Assembly: GCF_963662255.1 (NCBI RefSeq)
Contig: NC_085047.1
Location: 46,779,006-46,843,005 of the forward strand
Direction of reading: 5' to 3'
Source of the DNA: Cinclus cinclus
Lineage: Eukaryota; Chordata; Aves; Passeriformes; Cinclidae
DNA: 64,000 nucleotides
Under the pieces are notes generated by a model. The model made no database searches. It was not told the DNA's origin and saw only the letters and a program-made list of their open reading frames with translations. Shown in pieces: positions 53,022 to 64,000 of the stretch. The first letter of the stretch is position 1. Each line of letters opens with the position of its first letter. The position numbers and the translations under genes are program-made.

Positions 53022-54835
53022 CTAAAAAAGAAAAAAAGTCCGCTGCATTTGTAGACGAAAAATGTAATTAGAAAAAATCCTATACCCTATCTTGATAAAC
53101 CTCAGTATTTTGTGGGCAGCCACAACAAAGAGCTACCAGCAATTAAAGCTTTTATGGCACAGTGTTAAAGAATGACATGTTTATATGATAGTCAAAGTAT
53201 TTTTTGGCTTCAATTAGAGCATACTTTAACAACACAGGCAAGCCAAATCAATGGCTGGATGTCACCAAAGACTGCTCCTGCTTCCCACTCCCCTGCTCTT
53301 GGCTATGTGGTCCTGCACCTCCTTGTTTGCCAGCTCTGCTACTTGTTGGGCTCGTGCTGAGCCAAATTCAGCTCGCTAATTCAACAAAAAACCTAAACCC
53401 ACCAGACAGTAAATAAGACAGTAAATTCACCAAGTTAATGGCTGGCTCAGCAAAGGCTGAAATGTGTTGCATATGCATGCAAATGACCCATTCCTGAAGA
53501 TAATTACTGAATTGTGGAGCAACTCGTAAGATGGTAGAATAATGATGCTTAACTATGGGCCTGTCTTTTAGAGAAGTCAGGAAAATGGGAAAAGCAATGA
53601 AAACAGTAGCAAAAGAGTCAGAGATCATACCACCAAACCCAAAGATTCAACTAATCAAGCAAACAAAAATCTCCAACTTCACCCTCTCCTCATAAATACT
53701 GGGAGATGCAGGATCAAAATCATATGAGTTGACAATACTCTGATGAGTAGCACCAGCACCCACTGTCAGTAAAAGAGGACACAGACCCAGTGAAACAGGT
53801 ATTTACACTTCAGGATTTCAGAGACGGTAAGTGACAACAGGAAAATGAAAAAACTCTAAAGTTCAGAACACACACTGTGTGTATTTGAACATTAATCATG
53901 GAACAATTACCATCATATATTGTATTATACACTACTGCATTTCTAAATAGAAAGCTATAACTTGCCATTTAATCCCATACCTTGCACCCCTCTGCTAGCA
54001 TTAAGGATTTGTTAAAATATTTCATTGAATGATAGGCTAGAAGCACCTGTTACAGTCAATTTTAGCTTTCCCTTGTAGCATGTTTGTTTGTCTGAAACCT
54101 CAGGTTTTGATGAAGGGTGAGAGGGAACCAGGAACCAACAACAACAACAACAAAACCCAAAATACTCAGAATTTAGATTTAAAACAGTAATATTCTGATA
54201 TGCAGGGAAAATACGGGCTACCTCTAAGTGTCTGAAGCCAAGACTTGTTTTGGTTTAGACAGAAATGCTTTAAGCTTCTTCAGTATAGAGCTTTATCATG
54301 GCCTACAACACAAGTGCACTGCTGCTGTTCAGACCCGCCTGTTCTGGAAAATACTGCTTAAAAACAAATCCAATGTAGCAACAAATGTGGCTTTATACAT
54401 TTTAAAACTTTAGGGGACAAGCGACTCTATAATTGCTTAGTTAACAAGACTCAACAAACACTGTAAATCTCAAATGAATATTTCATGGTTGCTGGATATT
54501 AACATGCTGCATTCTTATTAAAATCATATCCTTCTCACAGTAACATAAGCAATTTTTCCCCAACGGCAAATTTAAAAAAAAAGTGGAAAATGGTTTCACA
54601 GTTGTCCTTTAACCAAAATTTATGTAATGAAGAGCAATCTTCCTGCATAAATGCAAAATTTAAAAGTTTAGACAAGAAGTAAAAAGCGAATTCTACAATA
54701 TGTTCAAACCAACTGGATTTTCAAGTTTCTTAAGTCTTGCAGTATTTATCTGAACTCTTGTCTAAAGCTAAATTTGTTACTGATAGCAGAATACTGAATT
54801 TCAGCAATCCACAATTTTAACTGAAATACCTAGGT

Positions 54836-55473
54836 ACCAGTTTTGGTCACCACCATATAAGAAAGATATTAAGCTGTAGAGAGAGTATCCAAAGGAGGGC
54901 AACAAACATGGAGAAGGGCCTTGAGAAAAAGTCGTATGTGGAGTAGCTGAGGTCACTTTGTGTGTTCAGCCTGGAGATGAGGAGACTGAGAGGAGACCCC
55001 ACTGCAGTCTGTAACTTCCTTGTGAGGGGAAGCAGAGGGGCAGATGATGCCTTAAGTGCTTAGAACAGAGGCCAGACACTTCCATATTTCCCAGATTCTG
55101 TACTACATTAGTATATAACTCTGAACTTAATATAAAGTGTTAGCAAGTTCTCTTCACAGTTTAGTTAGACAAAACAAGGCATCACAGGCACTGATCTCTG
55201 CTCTGTGGTGACAGTGACAGGACCTGAGGGAATGGACTGAAGCTGTGTCAGGGGAGGTTTAGGTTGGATATCAGGAAAAGGTTCTTCACCCAGAGGGTGT
55301 TTAGGCACTGGAACAGGCTCCCTGGAGAAGTGGTGACAACAGCAAGCTGACAGTTCAAGGAGCATTTGGACAGTGTGCTCAGGCATAGTGAGGTTCTTGG
55401 GGTGTTCTGTGCAGGAGTTGGACTTGATGATCATGATGGGTCCCTTCAAACTCAGCATATCTGTGATTCTGTG
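54836..55473 (+). mobile_element. CR1 3' portion, plus strand, interrupted by an insert
   Basis: The left part (54836-55044) reads like the CR1 ORF2 C-terminus, with TTTTGGTCACCACCATATAA, a block with AAGGAGGGCAACAAACATGG, and GTTCAGCCTGGAGATGAGGA. The right part (55185-55473) continues with GACAGGACCTGAGGGAATGG, GGTTGGATATCAGGAAAAGG and TTGGACTTGATGATCATGAT, ending in CTGTGATTCTGTG, the CR1 terminal repeat. The two parts are contiguous in the CR1 sequence I recall, but are separated here by about 140 bp of unrelated AT-rich DNA. It lies in MICU2 intron 1, antisense to the gene. Confidence 0.88.
55045..55184. mobile_element. 140-bp insert with 9-bp terminal inverted repeats (MITE-like)
   Basis: The segment begins TGATGCCTT and ends AAGGCATCA, a perfect 9-bp inverted repeat placed exactly where the host CR1 is interrupted. 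A CAG occurs on each side (CAG at 55041-55043 and again at 55185-55187), possibly a 3-bp target duplication with one extra A. There is no coding capacity. This fits a tiny non-autonomous DNA transposon, but the size of the repeat is small and the family is not recognised. Filler DNA from another event is possible. Confidence 0.4.
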
Positions 55474-58400
55474 TTTACATGTGCACATATTAACTCTGAA
55501 GAGGGCCTTGTATTTGGAAAGGAACCTATTCCCATCAGAATTACAATAACATGTGATTATGGACTCATCATACCCCTTTATTTTTGTGAAACTAGCATCC
55601 CTTATTGGCAAAACAGCCTTGGCTAACTCCTTATGAACTTCAGCTTCAAAACTAGCACAAATGAGGACAAAACAGGATGAAATAAATCAGCTGTGCCATC
55701 TCCTATATTTTTTTCCCCTAAGCTTTTGCAAAACTCCTGACATCCTGTCACTCTTAAAGAAATTCATCATCTGCAAAGAGCACCCTTCAGGACATGAGCA
55801 TGAGCTCAGCTAGAGCAGCTACCACCTCATTTAAAAGCTGTATCCCTCCCTCTCATTCACTATTATTTTCTTCACCAATACATATCTCTCCAAGTCTTCA
55901 ATCTGCAGGGATGCCAGACCCACCAAAGACAGCTGGTAAAGGATGGAAATACATAGGAGGAAGTAGAAAGCTCTTGTTTTTTGAAAAAAAAAACCCAAGC
56001 TTATAAGCATAACTCCCATTTGTTCTTAGCAGAGACAAATGTCTGAATAACTATTCTAATCATTATTCCAAGTGGCTAACCAAAGATTAAATAAAAAAAA
56101 TGTTTTGAAGAAAAGGCTGATTCAATCACTTAAAATTAAGACTGATCTTCTTTTGAAGTACCAATCTAAAGAGTGCAGATGGGAGCAAGGTCTCTCTCCA
56201 CAATTCAGTATCATTCCCACTTCAATTAAATCATGACTACTTTCCAAGCAGTTTTTCCTGAGTCATCCAATGAGTCCTTCAGATAAAAATGATTTGACAT
56301 TCCTGACATTTTTAAAAACACTGCGAAAGCTCATTTCGCTCATAAAAATGCATGCATCAAGCAAAAAGCAGTTTTCCTCTTTAATTCTATTCCACAAAAT
56401 GAGTTTCAAGTAAAGACAGGTATACTGTAAGAAATAATTATATATTTAAGGCTGAACCTCAGATATTAAGGTATCTGTAATCTAACACCTCAGCAGTATC
56501 CAACAGTGCAAACTCAAGACAAGCTGGATACAAAAATTCAAATTCCAGAGGCACAATGGGTGAGAAGAATCTATTACTATTACCACAAGACTTGTAAGCA
56601 TAGTTTAAAATAACTCTGGGATTGACTTGGGCTTATTTCTGAGTCTAACAGTGCCCTGTAAGAGAAATCAAACCACAAAGAGCTACGTGGCATTAACAGT
56701 AAGGCTTGGGCTGAAATTCCACTCCCAGCTCGTTCTTCTGCGCGTGGGTCCAGACCAGTGGCTGTTCCAACGTGCTCCACAGCACCCCCACCACCAAGAG
56801 AACTGAGAATGAAATTTCAGCTTTAACTTGGAATTTAGCTGCCTTTGTGGTTTTATGTCCAGCCTCCAGTGCCAATTTCAGAATGTGCATGGTAAAGCTG
56901 TGATAGCTGATGGTAAATCAGAATTGAATGACATGAAAAGGGCTCCAGGAGGATGCCGTGCAGTTGACATGGCAGCATCAGCATGAGCTGACCAGCCACT
57001 GGCATCACCAAAGACTGTGGTTTCCTTCCTGGCTTCCTGCAGCAACATTACTTCATACAATTAATTTTCACATTGATATAATAAATCTGTTTATTATTCA
57101 GTCTCCTAATTTTATGATGCTATTAAAGAATTCATTGTGTTCGATCTTTGGCTTTTTGTTGTTTTTTTTTTTTTTTCTTTTCTGGCATGCAAAATAGCAA
57201 GCTTAAGTCAAAGAAACCCCTTATATTAACTATAGCTTTGAATTTTTAAAAAAATAAATAAAAATGAAGGGTTGCATAAATAAAACTTTGATGATCCTTA
57301 CCTGTGTTTTTAGTAAGACTGCTCATTGCCGTGATGTGCTTTTTGGTAACGCTAATTCTGTATCCATTAAAGGGCTAAGTCATTCTTAAGTACAAACTCA
57401 AATATATACTGCTGATTATTAGAGAGGAACTATTTTAAAATATCACATCCATTTACACACACATGCCCTTCAATTTAAATTTATGTCTTCCCCTTTCATT
57501 CATTTTACTTTTTTTCCATTTGCACAGAATTTGGAGTTTTAATGTGACTATCCCTTTCAAGTTTTCTATTTTAAACTTCTGCTTATAAAATAGAATACAC
57601 ATTCCAGTTAATTTTTTCCAACATAATTTTCTTTCTTTACTCTACTTCTTTCCATACAATCTACTTATTTTGTCTCTTTTTATCCTTTCATTGTCTTTGT
57701 TTTATCTATTATCCACATACCTTACTTCCTTTTTCCTTGGGAAAAAATAAAATTAAGATATTTTAAACCTTTTTTCCTCTCATCTGAAAAGACGATCAAT
57801 ACTTTTTTTGCATGTTGTGATGTGAAAGAATTAACTTGTAACACTCATTTTACCTGCTACAAGAATAATTAAACCAATGTGTGGGATGTAATTAAAATCC
57901 AGTTGGTGCCAGCCAGATCTGGGGGAGCCTCAGGCTTGGATCCATTAATTCACACTAGATCTACAGCAGGATTTAGCAACTCTGTATCAAATTTCTGTAC
58001 AACCAGTGAAAACATTGCAGTTAACTAGTGTCATTATTATATCAATTTCAACCCAATCAGTTTTGAAATGATCAAAATAACTCTATCTCCAACTCTGCTG
58101 CACATGTTAAACATACCCAGCATGCAATGCTGAATGCACAGAGGAATAATGCTCAGAGCTGAATGTTTGAACATTTCATATGATGCAATAATTGATAGAT
58201 GAAAAAGAGTTTTGACAAGAAATCCATTTGACACAAATGACTTACAAAAAGCTCAAAATTATAATATCTAGAAAGCTTGTGTAAGTATGTGCAAAAGGAG
58301 TTTGCACTTTTACAACAAAGAATGATCACATGCCCCAGTTACCAAAACCAGCACCAAGTTAAAGCAGTAAGATCGGAACCAAAATGTTCTGATGATGTGA

Positions 58401-59627
58401 ACTGATCTGCATTGCTTTTTTCAACATTATGTTTTCTGGGCTTGCAAATCGAACTGCTAGCCTGGACACAAAGTAAGCTGGGGTGGAAGAACCAAACAAC
58501 TCACACAGAGAACATATTTTCCTGGAAAGAAATAAATAAGTATTTGAGTGACTGAAACGAACAAACAATTACCTTACTAAAAGCTCTGACAGTCTTGAAA
58601 TCCCTAAATATGAAAAGAACAAGAGATTAAAAATACCTTCTCAGGAGCTACTTATGATACAGAGAACAGATGCTAAAATAAGGACAAGAACAAGAATGCA
58701 AAAGTCTCGTGTCTGGCTGCTCTTAACGGCTGAATATAAACACTTGAAAATTAGATGAAGCCTTTTCTGTGCACTAACAGGTGCCACTCCCCTCCTTTCT
58801 TTCAAATAGCTGCTCAGTCATTTCTGCTGTGCTGGTACTCATTAGTGATGGTTTTGTTTGTAGCAGCAGCTGAGTTTGTTTGCATCTAAACCCCTGCCAT
58901 TTTTGGTTTTAATTTTTCTCTCCCTCCTTTTGCATTTCACCGAGCTCAGACTAAATTGTGCACACAGAGCAGATCTACTGTTATGAGCACCCATACCAAA
59001 TGGAGAATTAATTCAAACACGAGGATAATACAGAAACCAGTCTCAGTTTATAAGGGCTTTTAATTTCAGCATTTAATTCTAGAATTTCTGCCTTACCAGA
59101 GCTCATTTTTAAACATAAGCTTAAAACAAAGTAGGAAAGTAACACGTTTTCTCTAACAGAATATAAGAAAGGCAGATAGGTACCCAAGCTCTAACAAGTC
59201 AGGGAGCCAGTTAATTAATTTAACAAACCATACATTTTCACCTCTACTTGCAAATTATCACACCAGCCTACCTGCACATCCCCCTGCTGAGGCTAACACA
59301 CCACTCAAACACACTGGTGCAGAAGCACTAAATACATACAGAGGGGCACACTGATGCCACTGATGCCTCATAGACAACACACCCAGGAAACGTGTCCATA
59401 CAACTTCTTGGGAGAGCTCATTACATTGTATTTGACGGACAGTAGACTTGGGTGAAAAATGTGTTACATCCACTTCTCACTGATCTTTCTCAGCCAATCA
59501 TTTCACATTAAAGTGTGGTTAAAATGTGAAGACACAAATACATTTATCTTTAAGAGGAGCTAGATATTTTTGAAAGATACTATGTGTGAATGTGTAAATA
59601 TATGGTGCTTAACTAAGTGCCTTTAAA

Positions 59628-60080
59628 ATCACAGAATCATAGAACAGATTGAGTAGGAAGGGACCTTACAATCATCTAGCTCCAATCCCCTGCCATGGGC
59701 AGGGACACCTCCCATTAGACCAGGTTGCTCCAAGCCTCATTCAGCCCAGCTACGAACATTTCCAGTGAAGGAGCATCCACAACTTCTTTGGACAACCAGT
59801 GCCGCTACTTCACCACCCCTCACAGTAAAGGATTCCCTCCCAATATCTAATCTAAGCCTGCCCTCTTTCATCTTAGATCTATCAACTTGTAAAATGTCCC
59901 TCTCCAGCTGCTTCATTGGAGACGTGCTCCAGCGCTTTGATCATCTTTGCACCCCTCCACTGGCGTCACTCCAGCAGGTCCTTCTTACATTGGAGGCCCC
60001 AGAGCTGGATGCAACTCTCCACATGGGGTCTCATGAGAGTGGAGAGACAGAATTCCTTGACCTGCTGATCAAGCTTGTTT
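59628..60080 (-). mobile_element. CR1 3' fragment, minus strand
   Basis: This is about 450 bp in MICU2 intron 1. Plus-strand text starts ATCACAGAATCATAGAACAG (the reversed terminal octamers) and continues with GGAAGGGACCTTACAATCAT, CCCTGCCATGGGCAGGGACA and TTAGACCAGGTTGCTCCAAG, then GACGTGCTCCAGCGCTTTGA. All are in reversed CR1 order. It is 5'-truncated. A 105-codon plus-strand frame inside it is an accident. Confidence 0.93.
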
Positions 60081-63000
60081 GAAATGCCATAATATCTTTA
60101 TTTTATCTCTTCATTTTTAATTCAAATGATGTATGGAGTGTCTCTCCACACACCATCTCAGAAGGAGCTGGGAAAGCCTCTAAGCCATCTGATTTTGCTT
60201 ACCCTGAGCTTGCAGATCTTTAGGATTTTCAAGCTGATAGGACTTTACCTCTTAAATGTACTTTTGACGTAGAAGGAAACCATATGCCCCTTCAAAAAAC
60301 TGCCCGTTTTGATTGGGTAACTCAGATAGAGGCTCTACTTCATCTGTTCTGAACTATATCAAGAGATAATCCGTTCATTACGTGAGATTCAGTTTTGACT
60401 GCACACCCTTAAAAATGGGACTATATATGCCTGAGTTTGAGAAGTGCAACTTCAAAGTGTGGGAAGTTTTGCAGTCCAACTCATGCCATCTGCATGGTGC
60501 CATATATTTACCTAATGATTTATAGCTTTAAAAGGTTTTTACTGTCATAGTACTTGGTCCTGCAACAACTGTACAGACAGAAAAAAAAAAAGCTAATTGC
60601 TTTAGTAGCAGTGGTTGAATGCTAGACAACTTTTGTTCTGAACAAGACAAATTGTGGACTCAGTGCTCATACAGATGAATTTAAAGGAGTAAATATTTAG
60701 TCCTGGACATAGTGACCCAAACAGAAGAACCTAAGGGAAGGCAAGTTTAAAACCCAGACTGGGAGAAGATGACAAAAAGAGGAGGCAACTTGCCAATAGG
60801 TAAAGTAAGCAGTACCGACTAAAGTTTAAAGAGATGAAATGCTGAGGATAAGGGTGCTAGATTTCATGCAACAGACAGCCGACTTACATAGTAAAAAGCA
60901 AAGTGGTTACATTTTCAAATCGGGATTTTTAATTTTTTTTTTGGTAATTAAACAAATGTATTGCACTAACATGTAATTGTTGTGCAGATTTAAATATATC
61001 CATGTTCATGTACGAATAAACGGGACAAGAAACGAGATAGCTACTCTAATCTGTGTAATGGCTGAGCAAGAAGTGAAATACAATGGAATGGAAACTAAGA
61101 TAGTAGGAAGTTTAGTGATAATTGGAGAAAAAAAATAAGAACATACCAGATTTGTCTCACAAGCTTTTTAAAACAATTTCAAAGTGCCTCAGTCAATGGC
61201 TGCATACACTCTCAAGAGTTCTGTATACCCTAGGTTTGCAACAATGTACCAAAAGTATTCCCTCAAAGTCATTACACCAGCACAATATTTTACACACAAT
61301 GTATGGGCTTCAAGGGAAACACTGAAAGAAACTGCCTCTGCCATCAGAGAACGCTGTCACTTGAGTGTTTTCGAAACACTTTTCAGAATATCCATCTAGT
61401 TTAAGCACTATTCAAAACATGTTATGTTTTGAACAGTGGCTGATGGCACGGTGCCTCCAACAAGAGTACATGTAGGAGAGCCTTGGATTGCTGTATCACT
61501 CCCTGAAACAGGCTGTGTGCCAAACATAATTACGCAAATCCTGTCAAATTTTTAACCTAGGTACTTTGTACTTGCTCTGCCAGGGAATTTTTGTCATGAC
61601 ACTGAGACAGCATTACAAGAAATACACCCAGTGCTGCAGTTGCCAACAAGGCTACCACAGCACTGATTAAAACCAACCCTGCAGCAGCAGAATCTATGGA
61701 TTTAAAACCATTTCTCTACCTAAAACAAGCTCCCCCTAAGTGGAAATACCCTGTGACTTCATCTTCCTGGACTAAGAACTGTGTTTCTGTATAGAAGACT
61801 AAACAGAACTTAAACCAAACAGAAGACATACATATGGCCTAAAAACGCTTATACAACACTATCAAAGAATGAAAAGAAAAACAAATAGAATATTAAATAT
61901 CCAACTATCATATATGCTAGCTGTCATAATTTTCTGTAAATTAGTGCTTCTATTTAGTCAATCTGCAAAGACTTTAAATAAAACTTGTAGCTGTTATGAA
62001 TTTATCAAAATTTCAGTGTTCAGAAAGAAAAGTCAGTTTAAAAGTGTGATGATACTCAGAAGAAAGTTCTGCTGGCTCAGTTGAGACAGGAGCCCTTAAT
62101 TTATTCTTCATGCAAAGCACGATCTACAGGGCTGTGCATTAAGGCTCTTGTTTAAATCCACACATGTATTTAACAGTGTTACAAGTCACTGTACATTATA
62201 CCAGTGAACATACCAGTTGCATACACTCTTAGGATGCCATTCTACAGCAAAGCCACATAAAACCCAGTAAATACTGGTAAAGGAATTGCAAGTTGTTTTT
62301 TTTTTAATAAAAAAGCAAACAAATCCCAATATATTAAAATCAAAACACAACAAAATAGAAGAGGCCATTGTAACTACACAAGCATTTGTTATAAATATTC
62401 TGAAATTAAGGGGAAAAAAAGTCACTGTCTAAAATAAAGAGCGGTGCCAAATAGTAGGAAACACTCAAAACATAGGACTCCCTGAAGAAAAAAAAATCTA
62501 AGAATCCTAGATGTGGCAGACTGATGGAAAGACAGGAAAACTGTGTTCAGAAAGTGTCAGAATCCCCTTCTGCGATAAAGTGAATGTTACAGAGATAATC
62601 ACATTACTCTTCCTCTCAGAAACTCGAAAAGTTCCTGGAAATGTATGAGGGGGAAGTTAACTTTTCTGAGACTTTCTCCTTTTTATAACAAATCTTTCAA
62701 GATAAAGACACAAGCAAACTGAAGGCGGGGGCAGGGAAAGGACAGATCTATATGCTCCAGGTTCTTTTGCATAAAAAACTAAATTGAAAACAAAAGGAAT
62801 CCCTAACTGAAAGTCACAATACACTTTTTACTCTACAAGAATTCCATCAGATTTTAACTCCCATTATTAGCTATGCTATACCAAGATATTTTCTCAGTTC
62901 TCAGAGAGCCTGGTACTTAAAAAGGTGCTGTAAGTGAAGGCAAGCTAGCTGACTAGGTTGCCATAGAAAAGACTACCATCAACAACCCTCCTAAAGCATT

Positions 63001-63157
63001 CAACAGCAGCTGGGAAGTGTGAAATTCTTCACTTTATTTCAGTGAACTAACACTGTTAGATAAAACTTCCAGAGTAGCAAATTAATCAGAGAATAACAAC
63101 TTGTAAAGAAAAGAAAATAGAGTATCTTTAAAGCTTTTCCTAATTTTTTCTCCCCTT

Positions 63158-63171
63158 CCCCCCCCCCCCCC
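63158..63171 (+). repeat. C14 homopolymer
   Basis: Fourteen consecutive cytosines follow CTCCCCTT and precede TTTATTTATT, in MICU2 intron 1. It is a plain mononucleotide run of uncertain exact length. Confidence 0.9.
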
Positions 63172-64000
63172 TTTATTTATTAAACATTCAGAACATTCAG
63201 TCACACAAATGAAAAATGGCTAACGAGTTACGCTCTTTAAAAGAGTGGTCAGAGCTATGCTCAGAGGATTTAGCACGTCCCAGGAGGTACCAAAACAAAT
63301 ATCCATATGTCCTTTAAGATTAATACAACAATAACAACAAAGTCATTGCAACCACAAGAAATGTTTATACTGTAATTAAGTTGTAAAATTATATTTATTT
63401 CTCCATAAAGCTGCTGACTTCCCTTCTAAACAAATGATTTGTTTTCTGTAGGAGTCACTGATCTTGTGACAATGTCACGTGTAAAACCGGAATGTCTTAA
63501 AACACAAGATATTTGCCAGTGGCCAGGCATATTTTTCCTAGACTTGTTTATTTTTTTAAACTTTCTACCCATGCAGAATTTTTCTTCTACAGCATTTTAT
63601 GTGACACAGAAATGACATATGGAAAGACTGGATGAAGAGAGACAGCAAAACCAGTTCTGCTATGCCACTTGTCCAGAAAAACAGAAGCCACAGTCAAAGT
63701 TTTATCTGAATTCCAGTATTCCCATTTTCTAATGAAATATTTTTATCAATGTTATTTTGTAAAAAGTTCACAATGAATTCAAAATATTTGAAAAAATAAT
63801 TCACAAATTTAGAATTTCCCCCATTCAAAATAACATGTTTACTTTGAACTAAGCACACATTATTTAATCAAAGAATTTCTGTAATAGTTGAAGTTCTCAA
63901 TAGGTTGCAAAATGCAACACACACAAAATGAGCAAGGATAATCTCTGAAGTTCTAGCATATTGCTGCGTAGATCAGAATGTCTAAAATCAGTTTTTGACA

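Larger units (their letters stand above)
53022..64000 (-). other. MICU2: MICU2 intron 1 (partial, 5' side outside the window)
   Basis: This is the upstream side of exon 2, at least 11 kb long. I found no CpG-rich first exon and no sequence like a mitochondrial presequence, so exon 1 should lie beyond 64000. The region holds two CR1 copies (54836-55473 and 59628-60085), a 14-C run at 63158-63171, poly-T near 57162-57176 and a short AAC repeat near 54138. The rest is AT-rich unique sequence with no gene I can support. Confidence 0.8.

Noticed and set aside
59765..60082. 105-codon plus-strand frame
   Set aside because: It lies wholly within a reversed CR1 fragment and reads the wrong strand.
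1..64000. tRNA, rRNA, snRNA genes, CRISPR arrays or a prokaryotic-type gene cluster
   Set aside because: By eye I saw no B-box-like GGTTCGAATCC core, no rRNA or U-snRNA signature, and no spaced direct repeats. A covariance-model scan would be needed to exclude small RNAs fully.

Overview
The window looks like bird nuclear DNA. It is AT-rich and intron-dominated, and it carries several 5'-truncated CR1 non-LTR retrotransposon copies. Their tails show the CR1-type repeated octamer (ATTCTATG-like), which is typical of birds and also found in other reptiles. It also has two LTR-like elements of avian endogenous-retrovirus type. The species cannot be fixed from sequence alone. Nothing resembles a bacterial operon, phage or CRISPR array.

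One protein-coding gene is supported: MICU2, mitochondrial calcium uptake 2, an EF-hand regulator of the mitochondrial calcium uniporter. It is on the minus strand, so its 5' end lies at high coordinates. Seven internal exons with GT/AG boundaries and matching phases can be read: 52874-53021, 27968-27999, 27782-27857, 23085-23132, 19099-19181, 12960-13022 and 4315-4412. They join in one frame for 548 nt, about 182 codons, running from just after the mitochondrial presequence region through the first EF-hand to the middle of the protein. Exon 1 should lie above 64000. The exons coding for the C-terminal half, including the second functional EF-hand, should lie below position 1. The exons are called 2 to 8, assuming a single upstream exon as in the human gene.

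Layout by region: 1-4314 is intron 8 (partial). 4413-12959 is intron 7, with a CR1 fragment. 13023-19098 is intron 6, with a CA/TA microsatellite and a solo LTR. 19182-23084 is intron 5, with a second LTR-like element holding a 28-G run. 23133-27781 is intron 4. 27858-27967 is a 110-bp intron 3. 28000-52873 is the 24.9-kb intron 2, holding a tail-to-tail CR1 pair, an old CR1 fragment, a purine microsatellite and an A/C-only tract. 53022-64000 is intron 1 (partial), with two CR1 copies, one split by a 140-bp insert with short terminal inverted repeats.

No previously undescribed system is convincingly present. The best leads are the 32-nt microexon next to a 110-bp intron, the inverted CR1 pair, the short inverted-repeat insert, the G/U-rich tract near exon 2 in the transcript, and the unusual sequence of exons 7 and 8.
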